The notes: a model not told the origin generated them from the sequence alone. A stretch of DNA of 64,000 nt from Roseofilum casamattae BLCC-M143 (GCF_030068455.1 NZ_JAQOSQ010000006.1:143091-207090); one strand, 5' to 3'. Shown: positions 8,115 through 17,434, numbered from the stretch's first letter. A program made the numbers and translations.

Positions 8115-9521
8115 CTATCGAGCTTCCTTTGTCCGGTTGTGTAGATCCTGCCAATAACCTGCGAAGAGGAGATTGAGTTGAAAGTGCGATCGCAAACTTT
8201 CCCCTTTCTCTTGCTCCGATATTTTCTCTACTAAACCTCGTCTGGCTAAAGATTGCATGGCTCGCGAGAGTTGAGATTTTGAGAATGGACTAGTATGTGT
8301 TTGGGTAATATCGACGGTATTACCTTGACTTATAATCCAAGAGAGAACTTGTTGTTCCAATAGAGATAATCGTTCTGCATGAGCATCCAGGATGAATTCT
8401 ATATCGCCTAAAAATATCTCATCTTCATCGTCTAAAAATTGAGAAACTCGACCATCAAAGAGTTCTAAAATTGTAGCAGCGATCGTCATTAACCAAGAGG
8501 GATGACCTTGATAGCGGGAAATTAAGACCGGCCATTCTTGTTCGTTAACTAAGCCTTTGTCTCGGAGAAGTTCTTCAGCATCAGTTCCTAGTCCTTTCAG
8601 GTGTAGTGTACGAACGGGTTGGTTTTCTGCCTCTAAGGTAGCAATTGATCTAGGCTTTTCCCCACTCAGGAGTATCAAACAACTGCGATGAGGTGTTTTT
8701 GCAATTTTTTTCCAGAATTGACCGTAATTTTTGTGGTTTGTGAGGTGACCTGCAAGTTCGCCAGGTTCAAATAGGTTTTGCACATCATCTAGGATCAATA
8801 GACAACGGAAGTTACGCAGATAATCCATGATTTTAGGCACAGGAGCTGGTTGCGATCGCGCAAAAGTTTCTTGTAGGTCTGTTTGGAGAGCTTCTAAGCT
8901 CAGAACTCCACTTAAGTTCCGCCAGATAATGTAGTCAAACTCTGCATGAATCTCTTGAACTAACTTGAGAGCGATCGCGCTTTTACCAATTCCACTTAAA
9001 CCATAAATAGTAATTAAACGAGTTTGTTCTTCTAATATCCAGTGTTTGAGTGTAGAGAGTTCGGAGATACGATTATGAAAGTGAGATATTTCCGGTGCAT
9101 CAGCTATATCAATAATGGGTTCAGTTGATTGATTCTTAGCTGCATTGAAAGGAGATTTATCCGATCTATCTACGATGTTAGATACAAATCGACCACAAAC
9201 GTTAATATCAACAATATCAATTTCTTGTAAAATGCAATCTCCAGATTTAGAAACTTGAGAAATCTTATATTTCTTCTCTAACTTGTAACGAAAGTTAGAT
9301 TTTTTCAGGTCTTCCCCCAAATCTGCACGCAGCTTATCCCATAACTTAGCTGCCTCTTTTTTGACTTCCGACTCACTGCAATAAAACTCTTCAGCAATTT
9401 GACGATATTTCTTCCCTTCCCAAACTCCAGTGAGTATCGCTTTTTCTATCTCTGTCAATGTCTCACCCGTGCGATCGGACATCACACCTTTCGTCCACTG
9501 CAATACATCTTCACTCTTCAT
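8115..9521 (-). CDS. vMAP N-terminal domain / NB-ARC (STAND) ATPase
   Basis: 468 residues. Residues about 1-90 match the helical N-terminal domain of vWA-MoxR-associated cyanobacterial proteins, containing an HTH-like stretch (YRQIAEEFYCSESEVKKEAA). An NB-ARC P-loop ATPase follows at about 155-330: Walker A YGLSGIGKSAIAL, Walker B CLLILDDV. A winged-helix region follows at about 385-460 (LSLLEQQVLSWIISQGN, then SQLSRAMQSLARRGLVEK). Unlike most relatives it has no C-terminal WD40, TPR or pentapeptide sensor repeats. STAND ATPases are stress- or phage-response signalling switches; the vMAP class is proposed to act in conflict systems. It is divergent from a secreted protein, with no vWA or MoxR partner beside it. 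Confidence 0.85.
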   Translation of the reverse strand: MKSEDVLQWTKGVMSDRTGETLTEIEKAILTGVWEGKKYRQIAEEFYCSESEVKKEAAKLWDKLRADLGEDLKKSNFRYKLEKKYKISQVSKSGDCILQEIDIVDINVCGRFVSNIVDRSDKSPFNAAKNQSTEPIIDIADAPEISHFHNRISELSTLKHWILEEQTRLITIYGLSGIGKSAIALKLVQEIHAEFDYIIWRNLSGVLSLEALQTDLQETFARSQPAPVPKIMDYLRNFRCLLILDDVQNLFEPGELAGHLTNHKNYGQFWKKIAKTPHRSCLILLSGEKPRSIATLEAENQPVRTLHLKGLGTDAEELLRDKGLVNEQEWPVLISRYQGHPSWLMTIAATILELFDGRVSQFLDDEDEIFLGDIEFILDAHAERLSLLEQQVLSWIISQGNTVDITQTHTSPFSKSQLSRAMQSLARRGLVEKISEQEKGESLRSHFQLNLLFAGYWQDLHNRTKEAR

Positions 9522-9707
9522 AAGTAGATACGAGTCCAGTTAACTGTACTTCATGATACAAGTTTACCCTTTGTCAACCAAATCTACCAAATAACTTCCA
9601 GACACTGACAAAATTGGGTACTAAATATACGATTTTGAGTACTTGTGGATAAATATTGCCCACTAAACTGAGAATATATTTCCTGAGTATAGCTGAGGTC
9701 TTGAGTC

Positions 9708-10739
9708 ATGCAATTGAAATCCCTCCTGTGGAAAACCATAATTGTATTAGCAGGAACTTTCTCAACCGTGGCATCAGATATAGCCGTACAACCGAGCATG
9801 GCTCAATCAGTAAGACAATCTGGAGCAGTAAGACAACCACAAATTTGTCGTCAGAATGGAGAATATGCTGTTTTTGGCAACCATCCGTTATTTTTAAACG
9901 CTGACCGTTTAGCGCGTACTGTTGATACGATCTTCGATCTTATTACTCGGAATTTTGGGAGTCTTTTTTCAGAGAGGACAGAAGGAAAAATTTACAGAGA
10001 TCTTGTAAATCTTGAGTTGGCTCACGAACACATTTTCTTTTGTCGGGGTGAATGGATCGTAGGTAATGTCGGTTTTGGCCCTGGAGAGAAACCCATACAG
10101 TTTGAACTTATTGGTAAACAATTCACATTAGATCTGCCAGGAGATCGATTCAGTTATAGTCTGGATGAATTGGCAGCAGGTCGTGGTAGAGATGGAGGAA
10201 GAATAGATGATTTTGTACCAATAGATAATGAAAAATATGACGCGGATATAGTCAGAGCTATTTTATCCGGAGTTACGTCAATTACTCCTGATCGCTGCGA
10301 ACTGCGCCCAGTAGGTACTTATGTAGGAGATACTCGTGTCATTGAAGGAGATGGTGTTTATGTATTAGGAGTCATTAACAATTGTCAAGGCTTTACTGAA
10401 AGAGTTCGTAATGAGTATTGGCGTAAAATGTTTGCAGGGACGTGGATAGCAAGGGGTTTAGGTTGTGTAAGAAAAGTGGAAACTCAGAAAGTAGAAATTG
10501 CTGTTCGGGAAAACGCCTTAGTTGCCACAAAAATTATCGGAGATAGTTGCGTACCCGCAGGCGCAATAACATTTCGAGGCACTATTCCGAGAAATGTATC
10601 AAAAGGCAGTTCTTTTTCCGTTACGACGCAATCTGGAGAGCCAAATAGACCCGCTTGTTGTTCCGATCGGAATTCATTAACTATCATAGATGCTAATACA
10701 TTCCGTATTTCTCAAGTTACATTTACGAGAGAAGATTGA
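9708..10739 (+). CDS. Secreted protein of unknown function
   Basis: 343 residues. The N-terminus is a signal peptide (MQLKSLLWKTIIVLAGTFST, cleavage probably near PSMAQ-S). Eight cysteines lie in the mature part (for example PQICRQNG, FFCRGEW, DRCELRP, NNCQGF, LGCVRK, DSCVPAG, PACCSD), which suggests disulfide bonds in the periplasm or outside the cell. I recognise no domain. It is transcribed divergently from the vMAP/NB-ARC gene, sharing a 186-bp intergenic region, and stands alone. Base composition is somewhat AT-richer than in the core genes nearby. Confidence 0.75.
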   Translation: MQLKSLLWKTIIVLAGTFSTVASDIAVQPSMAQSVRQSGAVRQPQICRQNGEYAVFGNHPLFLNADRLARTVDTIFDLITRNFGSLFSERTEGKIYRDLVNLELAHEHIFFCRGEWIVGNVGFGPGEKPIQFELIGKQFTLDLPGDRFSYSLDELAAGRGRDGGRIDDFVPIDNEKYDADIVRAILSGVTSITPDRCELRPVGTYVGDTRVIEGDGVYVLGVINNCQGFTERVRNEYWRKMFAGTWIARGLGCVRKVETQKVEIAVRENALVATKIIGDSCVPAGAITFRGTIPRNVSKGSSFSVTTQSGEPNRPACCSDRNSLTIIDANTFRISQVTFTRED

Positions 10740-10822
10740 GCTGTAGATTGGGTAGCAATGCATCTTCTCTGGGTTGTAGAAGACAATTTGACAACGGTAT
10801 AATGTAAGGCTATTAATGTTCC

Positions 10823-11020
10823 TCAACCCGACCTACGTCTCATGTTTTCTAAATCTTGCCAAAATTCTTCCTGGGTTACGGAATCTAAAACTTCAGAGCG
10901 TTCTTGAGTATAATTTCCTTGCCCTCCACCCATTTGTTGCAAAAAACGAATGGCGTCAGCTTGTCCTAAATTGCTGACGAGAAGCTGATATCCTTTTGTC
11001 CGTAGTTCGACTGGTGTCAT
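10823..11020 (-). CDS. Small protein downstream of a PIN toxin, probable antitoxin
   Basis: 65 residues if started at MTPVELRTKGYQLLVSNLG, which has a good GAGG ribosome-binding site about 9 bp upstream; an upstream in-frame ATG at 11068 would overlap the PIN gene and is less likely. The sequence has a Gly-rich turn (QQMGGGQGNYTQ) and an acidic helix near the C-terminus (TQEEFWQDLENMRRRSG). It begins 18 bp after the PIN-domain gene. The MTPVELR...GYQ.L...LG..DAIRFL pattern recurs in small cyanobacterial proteins paired with PIN toxins, from general familiarity rather than any search. The gene order is reversed from the usual antitoxin-first arrangement. Confidence 0.7.
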   Translation of the reverse strand: MTPVELRTKGYQLLVSNLGQADAIRFLQQMGGGQGNYTQERSEVLDSVTQEEFWQDLENMRRRSG

Positions 11021-11037
11021 AAATTTTTCCTCTTTGT

Positions 11038-11490
11038 TTATGGAGATGAGAGATTTCTCATTAACCAAATTACCGGGTTATTAACTGTGATGTTTAACTG
11101 ATTCTCGTGCCTCAAAGCATTCTTCAAGAGGCGATCGTCGGTGGAGAGAAAAATGTCCGCATTGGCAGCTTCTGCGCAAGCTAAGTGAAATGAATCATAC
11201 AATCCAAATCCGAAGTTTTCTAATTCCCGCGATCGCGATACAATTGCAGCATCGATGTTTTGTTGTATTGTAACCAACTCTAATAACTTGAGAATACTGG
11301 ATTTTTTCTCTAAGTTACTCATTTTTTCCAGTTCCACTGCGATCGCTTCACTCCCAATTAACTGCCACTGGTCTCGATCGATACGCTCAATAATACTTAA
11401 AATGGCTTCTCCCTCCAGTCTAACCCTGTCTTGCGACCAATCATCAAAGGGTCGATTGAGACAGCACACATCTAGGTAAAGAGTAATCAT
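11038..11490 (-). CDS. PIN-domain ribonuclease, probable toxin
   Basis: 150 residues. The PIN fold is shown by the first catalytic Asp (ITLYLDVCCLNRPFDD, Asp7), an internal Glu-rich helix (EAIAVELEKM) and the C-terminal acidic pair (YDSFHLACAEAANADIFLST, then DDRLL). The LDVCCLNRPFDD N-terminus is typical of a cyanobacterial PIN subgroup. PIN toxins cleave tRNA or rRNA when not bound by their antitoxin. The small protein just downstream is the likely partner. There is nothing else in this transcription unit. Confidence 0.85.
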   Translation of the reverse strand: MITLYLDVCCLNRPFDDWSQDRVRLEGEAILSIIERIDRDQWQLIGSEAIAVELEKMSNLEKKSSILKLLELVTIQQNIDAAIVSRSRELENFGFGLYDSFHLACAEAANADIFLSTDDRLLKNALRHENQLNITVNNPVIWLMRNLSSP

Positions 11491-11575
11491 AATTTTGCCA
11501 AATGACCTAAAGATATTGCGATCGCTACAGCCCTATCATGTCATCTTCTCGAGTCCCTAACCTGATTATGCAATC

Positions 11576-12727
11576 CTATAACCGTTGATATTGCATTCCA
11601 GGGAGTTGGGAGACTAATCCTTCTAGTTCTAGTAAAGTTAGCGCAGACGTAACTTCTGGAGCGGTTAATCCAGTTTGGGCAACAATAAAATCCACAGATG
11701 TTGCTTCCGTTTTCACGGCATTGAGGACTTGTTGCTGTTGTGGTGGAAGGTTGGGAGTTGGAGGAGGACTGGGAGCTGGAGCGGGAGAACTGGGAAATAA
11801 GGATAACTGTTGCTGAGTTGCAGGAAGAACCGGATCGAGTTGCGGCATCCCTTGCAACAGTTCCAGCAAGTATCCTTCGTTAATTATGACTTGCGCGCCT
11901 TTACTGAGTAAACCCAAACATCCAACCGATTGCTCGTCGTCCAAGCGAGCGGGTAAAATATAGACATCTCGACCAAACTCATTGGCGAAACGAGCGGTGA
12001 TTAATGCGCCCGAGCGTTTGGGCGCTTCGGTGACTAAAATGGCGCGACTCAATCCGGCAATGATACGATTTCGTTGGGGAAAATGAGCGCGATCTGGTTC
12101 CGTTCCGCTGGGATATTCGCTGACGGCGAGTCCTCGTTCTAAGATTTGTCCGTAGAGATCTTCGTTGCGACGGGGATAGATAATATCGACGCCAGTTCCC
12201 AAAACGGCAATAGTCCATCCTCTTCCCTCCAAACATCCGCGATGAGCTTGGGTATCGACTCCTTGTGCCATTCCGGAGACGATGATAAATCCTTTTTCTG
12301 CTAACATGCGGCTGAATTTATACGTCCAGCGCTTGCCATAGTCCGTAGGATCGCGAGTCCCGACGATCGCAACTGCCGGTCTGCTTTGCCAGTTTTGGGG
12401 CGATCGCGCATCTCCTCGATAGTACAACACGGGCGGCGGACTGGGAGTTTCCAGCAATAACTGCGGATAATCGCGATCGCCGGGAGTCCAGAAGTTAGGA
12501 TTAGTTTGGGAATGCTGCTCGCAGAAAGAGATTGGATCGATTTTATACCGATGATGGGCGATCGCCTCTGCTGTTTTGAACCCGATACCTTCCACTTGAC
12601 TGAGTGCTGTCACCGAAGCCTCCCAAGCATCAGCCAAACTGTCAAAATGCTGGTGCATCCGTTGCAGGAGAACCGGGCCGATATTAGGAACTTGCGACCA
12701 CGCTAACCAGAAAGGGCGATCGGTCAT
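11576..12727 (-). CDS. dprA: DNA-processing protein DprA
   Basis: 383 residues with the full DprA architecture. A helix-hairpin-helix/SAM-like N-terminus lies at about 1-65 (SQVPNIGPVLLQRM, SQVEGIGFKTAEAIAHHR). The Rossmann-fold core lies at about 85-290 (VAIVGTRDPTDYGK, VSGMAQGVDTQAH, VLGTGVDIIYP, RNRIIAGLSRAILVTEA, SGALITA). A Pro/Gln-rich linker is followed by a C-terminal winged helix at about 320-380. DprA loads RecA onto incoming single-stranded DNA and protects it during natural transformation. No other competence gene is adjacent. Confidence 0.96.
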   Translation of the reverse strand: MTDRPFWLAWSQVPNIGPVLLQRMHQHFDSLADAWEASVTALSQVEGIGFKTAEAIAHHRYKIDPISFCEQHSQTNPNFWTPGDRDYPQLLLETPSPPPVLYYRGDARSPQNWQSRPAVAIVGTRDPTDYGKRWTYKFSRMLAEKGFIIVSGMAQGVDTQAHRGCLEGRGWTIAVLGTGVDIIYPRRNEDLYGQILERGLAVSEYPSGTEPDRAHFPQRNRIIAGLSRAILVTEAPKRSGALITARFANEFGRDVYILPARLDDEQSVGCLGLLSKGAQVIINEGYLLELLQGMPQLDPVLPATQQQLSLFPSSPAPAPSPPPTPNLPPQQQQVLNAVKTEATSVDFIVAQTGLTAPEVTSALTLLELEGLVSQLPGMQYQRL

Positions 12728-12875
12728 AAACCGTCATGAATAATGAGTTGATTTGAGATTCAGTGTAACAAAAAGTTCAGCAAAAAGATACACCCTTCTC
12801 ACTCGATTCTCAACCGATATTCAGGTTCGCTCTCTTTAATATAAATTAACGTCAGGTCAAGTGAGTTGAGGTCAA

Positions 12876-13745
12876 ATGGCGATGAAATTAAAACATTCTT
12901 TTCTCTTGGTTGCACTGCCCAGTTTGCTCGTACTAGGGAGCTGTGCGGGGTCTCCTTCTTCAACAACGAATTCAGCTCAACCCACTTCGGAAGTCGCTCA
13001 AAACAACACTGCCGGTGTCGAATTTTCCAACGAGACATATGCAGGAGTCTTGAGCAGCTACGTGAATGCTCAAGGATTAGTAAACTATAGCGAACTCCAG
13101 ACTAATCGTGCTGCTCTCGATCGATATAATGCCGCTTTAGGGAATGTTTCCACCAGTACTTATGAGAGCTGGAGCGAAGCCGAACAAATTGCCTTTTGGA
13201 CGAATGCTTATAACTCGTTAACCCTGCAATCTATTATCGACCAAAATCCTCTGAAAAAAAGCATTCGCGATATTTCTGGAGTGTGGAAGGGTCGGAAATT
13301 TCCAATTGTCGAGACGAATAAAACGTTGGATAATATCGAACATAAAACCCTGCGCGTTGATTTTGACGAACCTCGAATTCACATGGCATTAGTCTGTGCT
13401 GCCATAAGCTGCCCGATTTTACGCAACGAGCCTTATACTGGCGATCGCCTGGACGAGCAACTTGACGACCAAACCCGAATATTCCTAGGAAGTTCGCAAG
13501 GCTTAAAAATTGACCGCCAGGCCAATGAAGTTCACCTTTCTTCTATCTTTAAATGGTTTGGCGAAGACTGGGAAAATAAATATGGAGCGGGCACGGATGA
13601 TAAATTTGCTGGCAATTCAAAAGAGCGCGCCGTCCTCAATTTTGTCAGTCAATATGTGAGCGCGGAAGATCGCGATTACTTAATTGCTGGAGATTATAAA
13701 GTTAAGTATTTGAATTATGATTGGTCTCTGAATAAACAGTCTTAA
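12876..13745 (+). CDS. DUF547-domain lipoprotein
   Basis: 289 residues. The N-terminus carries a lipoprotein signal with the lipobox VLGSC (Cys near residue 23) and then a Ser/Thr/Asn-rich linker. The DUF547 region spans about residues 50-285 (QGLVNYSELQTN, IAFWTNAYNSLTLQSI, RIHMALVCAAISCPIL, LSSIFKWFGEDWE). The family is widespread in bacteria and plants; its biochemical role is not settled, though the conserved Cys/His pattern resembles a hydrolase or transglutaminase-like core. A GAGG lies 6 bp before the chosen ATG. A palindromic repeat follows the stop and may terminate transcription. Confidence 0.88.
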   Translation: MAMKLKHSFLLVALPSLLVLGSCAGSPSSTTNSAQPTSEVAQNNTAGVEFSNETYAGVLSSYVNAQGLVNYSELQTNRAALDRYNAALGNVSTSTYESWSEAEQIAFWTNAYNSLTLQSIIDQNPLKKSIRDISGVWKGRKFPIVETNKTLDNIEHKTLRVDFDEPRIHMALVCAAISCPILRNEPYTGDRLDEQLDDQTRIFLGSSQGLKIDRQANEVHLSSIFKWFGEDWENKYGAGTDDKFAGNSKERAVLNFVSQYVSAEDRDYLIAGDYKVKYLNYDWSLNKQS

Positions 13746-13772
13746 TTCAGATTTTAGATATTATTATATTCT

Positions 13773-13797
13773 GTAAGGTGGGCGATGCCCACCCTAC
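13773..13797. repeat. Palindromic intergenic repeat (GTGGGC...GCCCAC type)
   Basis: An inverted repeat with stem AAGGTGGGC / GCCCACCCT around a GAT loop, lying between the convergent DUF547 and thioesterase genes. The same palindrome recurs at 58611-58636 beside ilvD. Both copies sit at 3' ends, so they may act as bidirectional terminators; it is also a common dispersed cyanobacterial repeat type. Confidence 0.75.
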
Positions 13798-13806
13798 GAA
13801 AAATCA

Positions 13807-14571
13807 TCATTTTATCGCATTTAGTTTTGCCAAAATTGGATCTAGCAAAATCTGCGGTTTGTCTTTGAAAAACATATGATTTCCGGCAAACATCTGTAAT
13901 TCAAATTCTTGAGATGTATGCTGATTCCAGGATTGTAATTGCTCTCGATTGACGATAATGTCCTTAGTTCCACCAAATGCCGCCAGAGGACAATCTAAAG
14001 GAGGTTCGTTATTATAAACATACTTCTCATTCACCATCAAGTCCGAGCGAAATATCGGTAAAAATAATTCCATCAGATCGGAATTTTGCAGCACGGCTTC
14101 TGGCGTACCTCCGTATTGACGTAATGCTTCAACTAACATGCTATCCGGCTCCGGATATAATGGATTATTAATGGGAATTTGTGGCGCGCGGCGGCCGGAA
14201 ATAAATAGATATTCCGGTAAAGAATTTCCGCGACGGCGAAGTTCTCGAACGAGTTCAAAACAAATTAATCCTCCCATACTATGACCGAAAAAAGCAAAAG
14301 GACGCTCTTGCAGTACGGGAAGTAAATCGTCAGCTAAACGGGTTACTAAATGAGGCAATTCGGTAAAGCAAGGTTCTTTTAATCGATGTTCTCGTCCGGG
14401 CAGTTGAATTGCCGAGATTTGCACTTTTTCCGTTGCATATTGAAACCAAGGACGGAATAATAAAGCACCTGCTCCAGCCGGTGGAAAACAGAACAGATGC
14501 AAGCCCTCTCCTGAGGCATTAGGATCGGAAACGAGCCAAGGATTGGAGGAAGATTGTCGAGGAGAATTCAT
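13807..14571 (-). CDS. Type II thioesterase (GrsT-like alpha/beta hydrolase)
   Basis: 254 residues. The N-terminal LHLFCFPPAGAGALLFRPW and the nucleophile elbow FFGHSMGGLICFELVRELRR (Ser near residue 95) are diagnostic of stand-alone thioesterases that clear mis-primed acyl groups from NRPS or PKS carrier proteins. The catalytic His lies in the C-terminal GNHMFFKD. There is no NRPS or PKS gene in the window, so it acts in trans or serves a distant cluster. The convergent DUF547 gene and divergent neighbours give no functional hint. Confidence 0.92.
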   Translation of the reverse strand: MNSPRQSSSNPWLVSDPNASGEGLHLFCFPPAGAGALLFRPWFQYATEKVQISAIQLPGREHRLKEPCFTELPHLVTRLADDLLPVLQERPFAFFGHSMGGLICFELVRELRRRGNSLPEYLFISGRRAPQIPINNPLYPEPDSMLVEALRQYGGTPEAVLQNSDLMELFLPIFRSDLMVNEKYVYNNEPPLDCPLAAFGGTKDIIVNREQLQSWNQHTSQEFELQMFAGNHMFFKDKPQILLDPILAKLNAIK

Positions 14572-14615
14572 GTCAATTCAAAATGCACAATTAAAAGTGG
14601 AGATCGCTAGCAAAT

Positions 14616-15548
14616 TTACGAGTTGAGAATGAGATCGTCTAGCTCGAAATCCACATCTGAATTTCCTTTATGATGGGCGAGATAATCATTTTGAAATGAG
14701 TCTTTCAATCCGGAAATTAGGTCGTATTCGGGTTTCCAGTTAAGATGATCTTTGGCTTTACTAATATCGGCAAAGAAATGTTGTACGCGCAGAGGGAATG
14801 CTTTGCGCTTGCCAAAGTCAAAATCTTTGGGATTGTAATGGACTAATTTGAGCTGTTCGGGTTTAACTCCAGCGGCGATCGCGCAAGCTTTTGCCAGTCC
14901 GTCAAAGGTAACGTAGCGCTCCCCAGACACATTATAGATTTCCCCGATCGCGCGATCGTTTCCGAGAACTGATATCATTGCTTTGGCCAAATCCGCACAA
15001 TGACCGAATTGGGTAATGGCATTACCGCTACCGGGAATAGGAATTGGACGATCGCGCACAATGCGATCGAAGAACCAAGTTTCGAGAGGATTATAATTGA
15101 GCGGCCCGTAAATATAAGTCGGTCGAATTGAAGTAAACGGCAGTTGTTTCTCAATCAGATAATTTTCGGCTTCAAACTTACCTTTATGGCGGCTATTCGG
15201 ATCGAGTTCGTCCCCTTCAATATGAGGCATTTGCTCGGATTTCAAATAAACTCCTGCCGAACTCATATAGACAAAATGTTTTACCTTTCCGGCAAACAAA
15301 TCTGCTAGGGGTTGCGTATCGCTGAGTTTGCGACCATTGTTATCAAAAACTGCATCAAAGGTCTCGTCAGCCAGCTTATCTTGAATTTGCGCTGCATCCG
15401 TGCGATCGCCATGAATCTGCTTGACTCGAGAAACCGGTGCGGGCTGGTTTCCGCGATTAAACAACACCACCTCATGTCCCGCTTCCACCAACATCCTAGT
15501 CAAATAGACTCCAATAAAGCGGGTTCCCCCCATCACCAAAACGCGCAT
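14616..15548 (-). CDS. CSP41b-like NAD-dependent epimerase/dehydratase family protein
   Basis: 310 residues from MRVLVMGGTRFIGVYL; a GAGAGGAG ribosome-binding site lies just upstream of this ATG, so an ATG 33 bp further out is not used. Extended SDR fold: Gly-rich MGGTRFIG, SSAGVYLKS, the RPTYIYGPLNYNPLE block, QFGHCADLAKA and VSGERYVTFDGLAKACA. The sequence closely resembles plant CSP41b, a chloroplast stem-loop RNA-binding protein that stabilises plastid transcripts and ribosomes; the catalytic Tyr-x3-Lys is not obvious. In cyanobacteria the role is probably RNA-related, but a sugar epimerase activity cannot be excluded. It is divergent from hemC. Confidence 0.88.
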   Translation of the reverse strand: MRVLVMGGTRFIGVYLTRMLVEAGHEVVLFNRGNQPAPVSRVKQIHGDRTDAAQIQDKLADETFDAVFDNNGRKLSDTQPLADLFAGKVKHFVYMSSAGVYLKSEQMPHIEGDELDPNSRHKGKFEAENYLIEKQLPFTSIRPTYIYGPLNYNPLETWFFDRIVRDRPIPIPGSGNAITQFGHCADLAKAMISVLGNDRAIGEIYNVSGERYVTFDGLAKACAIAAGVKPEQLKLVHYNPKDFDFGKRKAFPLRVQHFFADISKAKDHLNWKPEYDLISGLKDSFQNDYLAHHKGNSDVDFELDDLILNS

Positions 15549-15727
15549 AGCCAGCTCTCCTCTCAAATTTCGACACGTCAACCAAACCGGGATCTAGTTT
15601 ACCGGTGCAGCAGGTTTGGGGCTACCCAATCGATCGCAGCAAACCTTAATAATTGTTAATTATTGTGGTTCAGCTTTAACGGTACTCTAGATCGAGTCCA
15701 ATTATTTGCTCGATCGCACTTCCGTTA

Positions 15728-16696
15728 ATGACCTCCTCTGCTACTCCATTCAACTCAACAGTACGCCTGGGTTCCCGTAAAAGCCAACTCGCGATGGTTC
15801 AAAGCGAATGGGTGAAAGCGGAACTGGAAGCTCGTCACGGCGATCGCGCTTTTGAAATTCACGAACTCAGTACTAAAGGCGACAAAATTCTCGATGTTCC
15901 TCTGGCGAAAATTGGCGATAAAGGGCTGTTTACCAAGGAATTGGAAGATGCCATGCTCCGCAACGATACAGATATGGCGGTTCATTCCCTCAAAGATCTG
16001 CCCACTAATCTGCCGGAAGGATTGATGCTCGGTTGCGTCACGGAACGGGAAAATCCTGCCGATGCTCTGGTAATTGGCAGCAAATATAGCGGTAATACTC
16101 TGGAAACTCTTCCCGATGGTGCTGTAATTGGAACCTCTTCTCTGCGTCGTCTCGCACAACTGCGCCATCATTTTCCTAAGTTAGCGTTTAAGGACGTGCG
16201 CGGCAATTTGAATACCCGTCTGAAGAAGCTGGATGATGGGGAGTACGACGCTTTAATTTTAGCAAGCGCGGGATTAACTCGTTTGGAGATGAGCGATCGC
16301 ATCAGCCAAGAAATTCCCGCAGAAATTTCCCTACATGCCGTCGGACAAGGCGCTCTCGGAATTGAGTGTCGCCTTGACGATACGGTAATTCTCGATATTA
16401 TTCAAGTCATTCAGCATCAAGAAACTCTAGATCGCTGTTTGGCAGAGCGCGCGTTTCTGCGGACTTTAGAAGGTGGATGCCAAGTTCCCATTGGAGTTAA
16501 TACTTCTATTGAGGGCGATCGCCTCATCTTAACGGGTATGGTGGCCAGTTTAGACGGCCAGCGCCTGATTCGCGATAGTATTGCAGGCGATCGTAAGGAA
16601 GCGGAACAGTTGGGTAATACTCTAGCAGAAGATTTGCGCGGACGCGGTGCTGGCGATATCTTAGCGGAAATCTTAGCCCAAGTCGATCGCAGTTAA
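15728..16696 (+). CDS. hemC: Hydroxymethylbilane synthase (porphobilinogen deaminase)
   Basis: 322 residues. It polymerises four porphobilinogens into hydroxymethylbilane for haem, chlorophyll and bilin synthesis. Signatures: [14 protein letters not shown] at the N-terminus, [49 protein letters not shown], and the dipyrromethane-cofactor cysteine in [10 protein letters not shown] near residue 255. The length fits the family. It is divergent from the csp41b-like gene across 180 bp. Confidence 0.97.
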   Translation: MTSSATPFNSTVRLGSRKSQLAMVQSEWVKAELEARHGDRAFEIHELSTKGDKILDVPLAKIGDKGLFTKELEDAMLRNDTDMAVHSLKDLPTNLPEGLMLGCVTERENPADALVIGSKYSGNTLETLPDGAVIGTSSLRRLAQLRHHFPKLAFKDVRGNLNTRLKKLDDGEYDALILASAGLTRLEMSDRISQEIPAEISLHAVGQGALGIECRLDDTVILDIIQVIQHQETLDRCLAERAFLRTLEGGCQVPIGVNTSIEGDRLILTGMVASLDGQRLIRDSIAGDRKEAEQLGNTLAEDLRGRGAGDILAEILAQVDRS

Positions 16697-16708
16697 TCGT
16701 TAGCCGAA

Positions 16709-17089
16709 TCAGAGATAACTATATTTATTCCCCCATCTTATTTGAATATGAGGCTGTAACCGCAATCCGAAATCTAGATAGCGAGTTTTATCCCTGAATG
16801 TAGCGACGAGAGTCTCAATGGTTCGTTCATTAGTCTCGGGGTTCCATTCATTTCGGAGGATTAATGCTTCAATTTCTCGTAACTGCAATGAGGCGATGGG
16901 GATATTATTTTTCGTCCAATCGAAATCTATTTCCCCATATGACGGCACAATGTCAACTCGTATGCGATCGTCTCCAAAGTTATTTTGAAACGTAAGTCCG
17001 TCATAGAAACAAGGGATATTGTCGTCTGTCGGCTCTGGTTCGACTTCAAAGAACCGTATTAGTTCGTGCAGATCGGGAAAGGGATTCAT
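16709..17089 (-). CDS. Small protein of unknown function downstream of xisH-xisI
   Basis: 126 residues; no family recognised. It is rich in acidic and aromatic residues (DIVPSYGEIDFDWTKNNIP) with a predicted mixed alpha/beta pattern and no signal or membrane segment. It follows xisI by 9 bp on the same strand, so it belongs to the xisH-xisI transcription unit and may be a third component or an immunity-like partner. It is convergent with hemC, 12 bp apart. The function is not inferable from sequence. Confidence 0.75.
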   Translation of the reverse strand: MNPFPDLHELIRFFEVEPEPTDDNIPCFYDGLTFQNNFGDDRIRVDIVPSYGEIDFDWTKNNIPIASLQLREIEALILRNEWNPETNERTIETLVATFRDKTRYLDFGLRLQPHIQIRWGNKYSYL

Positions 17090-17098
17090 AGAGATTCA

Positions 17099-17434
17099 TT
17101 ATCCCACCGCATAGCCATTAAACTGACGCATAAACGGAGAATGGTAAGCAAGCACGATGTCTTCTTTGGGAACTCCAGCTTCCGTTAGAGCTACGGCAAT
17201 ACCCACTTCAGTTCCGTCATATTGAATCCAAATTTTTTCCCCTTCAAGATCGATATGAATTAACGCGCCGTAAACCCGGCGTTTATCGAGCCATCCCGCG
17301 CGCAAAAGCTGATAGCGATCGCGTTCTTGATCGAACATTAACTTCATTTGAATCTCGCCATAAGCCGGCTGAACTTTACTCCGTTCGGCGAGAAGTTCTT
17401 GGACGAGTTGTCGATAGTGTTCTAATTTATCCAT
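17099..17434 (-). CDS. xisI: XisI-family protein
   Basis: 111 residues with the family pattern: LEHYRQLVQELLAER at the N-terminus, then RYQLLRAGWLDKRRVYGALIHIDLEGEKIWIQYDGTE (shown here only as a region), and AGVPKEDIVLAYHSP near the end. XisI was first described as a factor controlling excision of the fdxN element in Anabaena; homologues occur widely as xisH-xisI pairs without such an element, so a defence or toxin-antitoxin-like role has been suspected. It overlaps the xisH 3' end by 13 bp. Confidence 0.93.
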   Translation of the reverse strand: MDKLEHYRQLVQELLAERSKVQPAYGEIQMKLMFDQERDRYQLLRAGWLDKRRVYGALIHIDLEGEKIWIQYDGTEVGIAVALTEAGVPKEDIVLAYHSPFMRQFNGYAVG

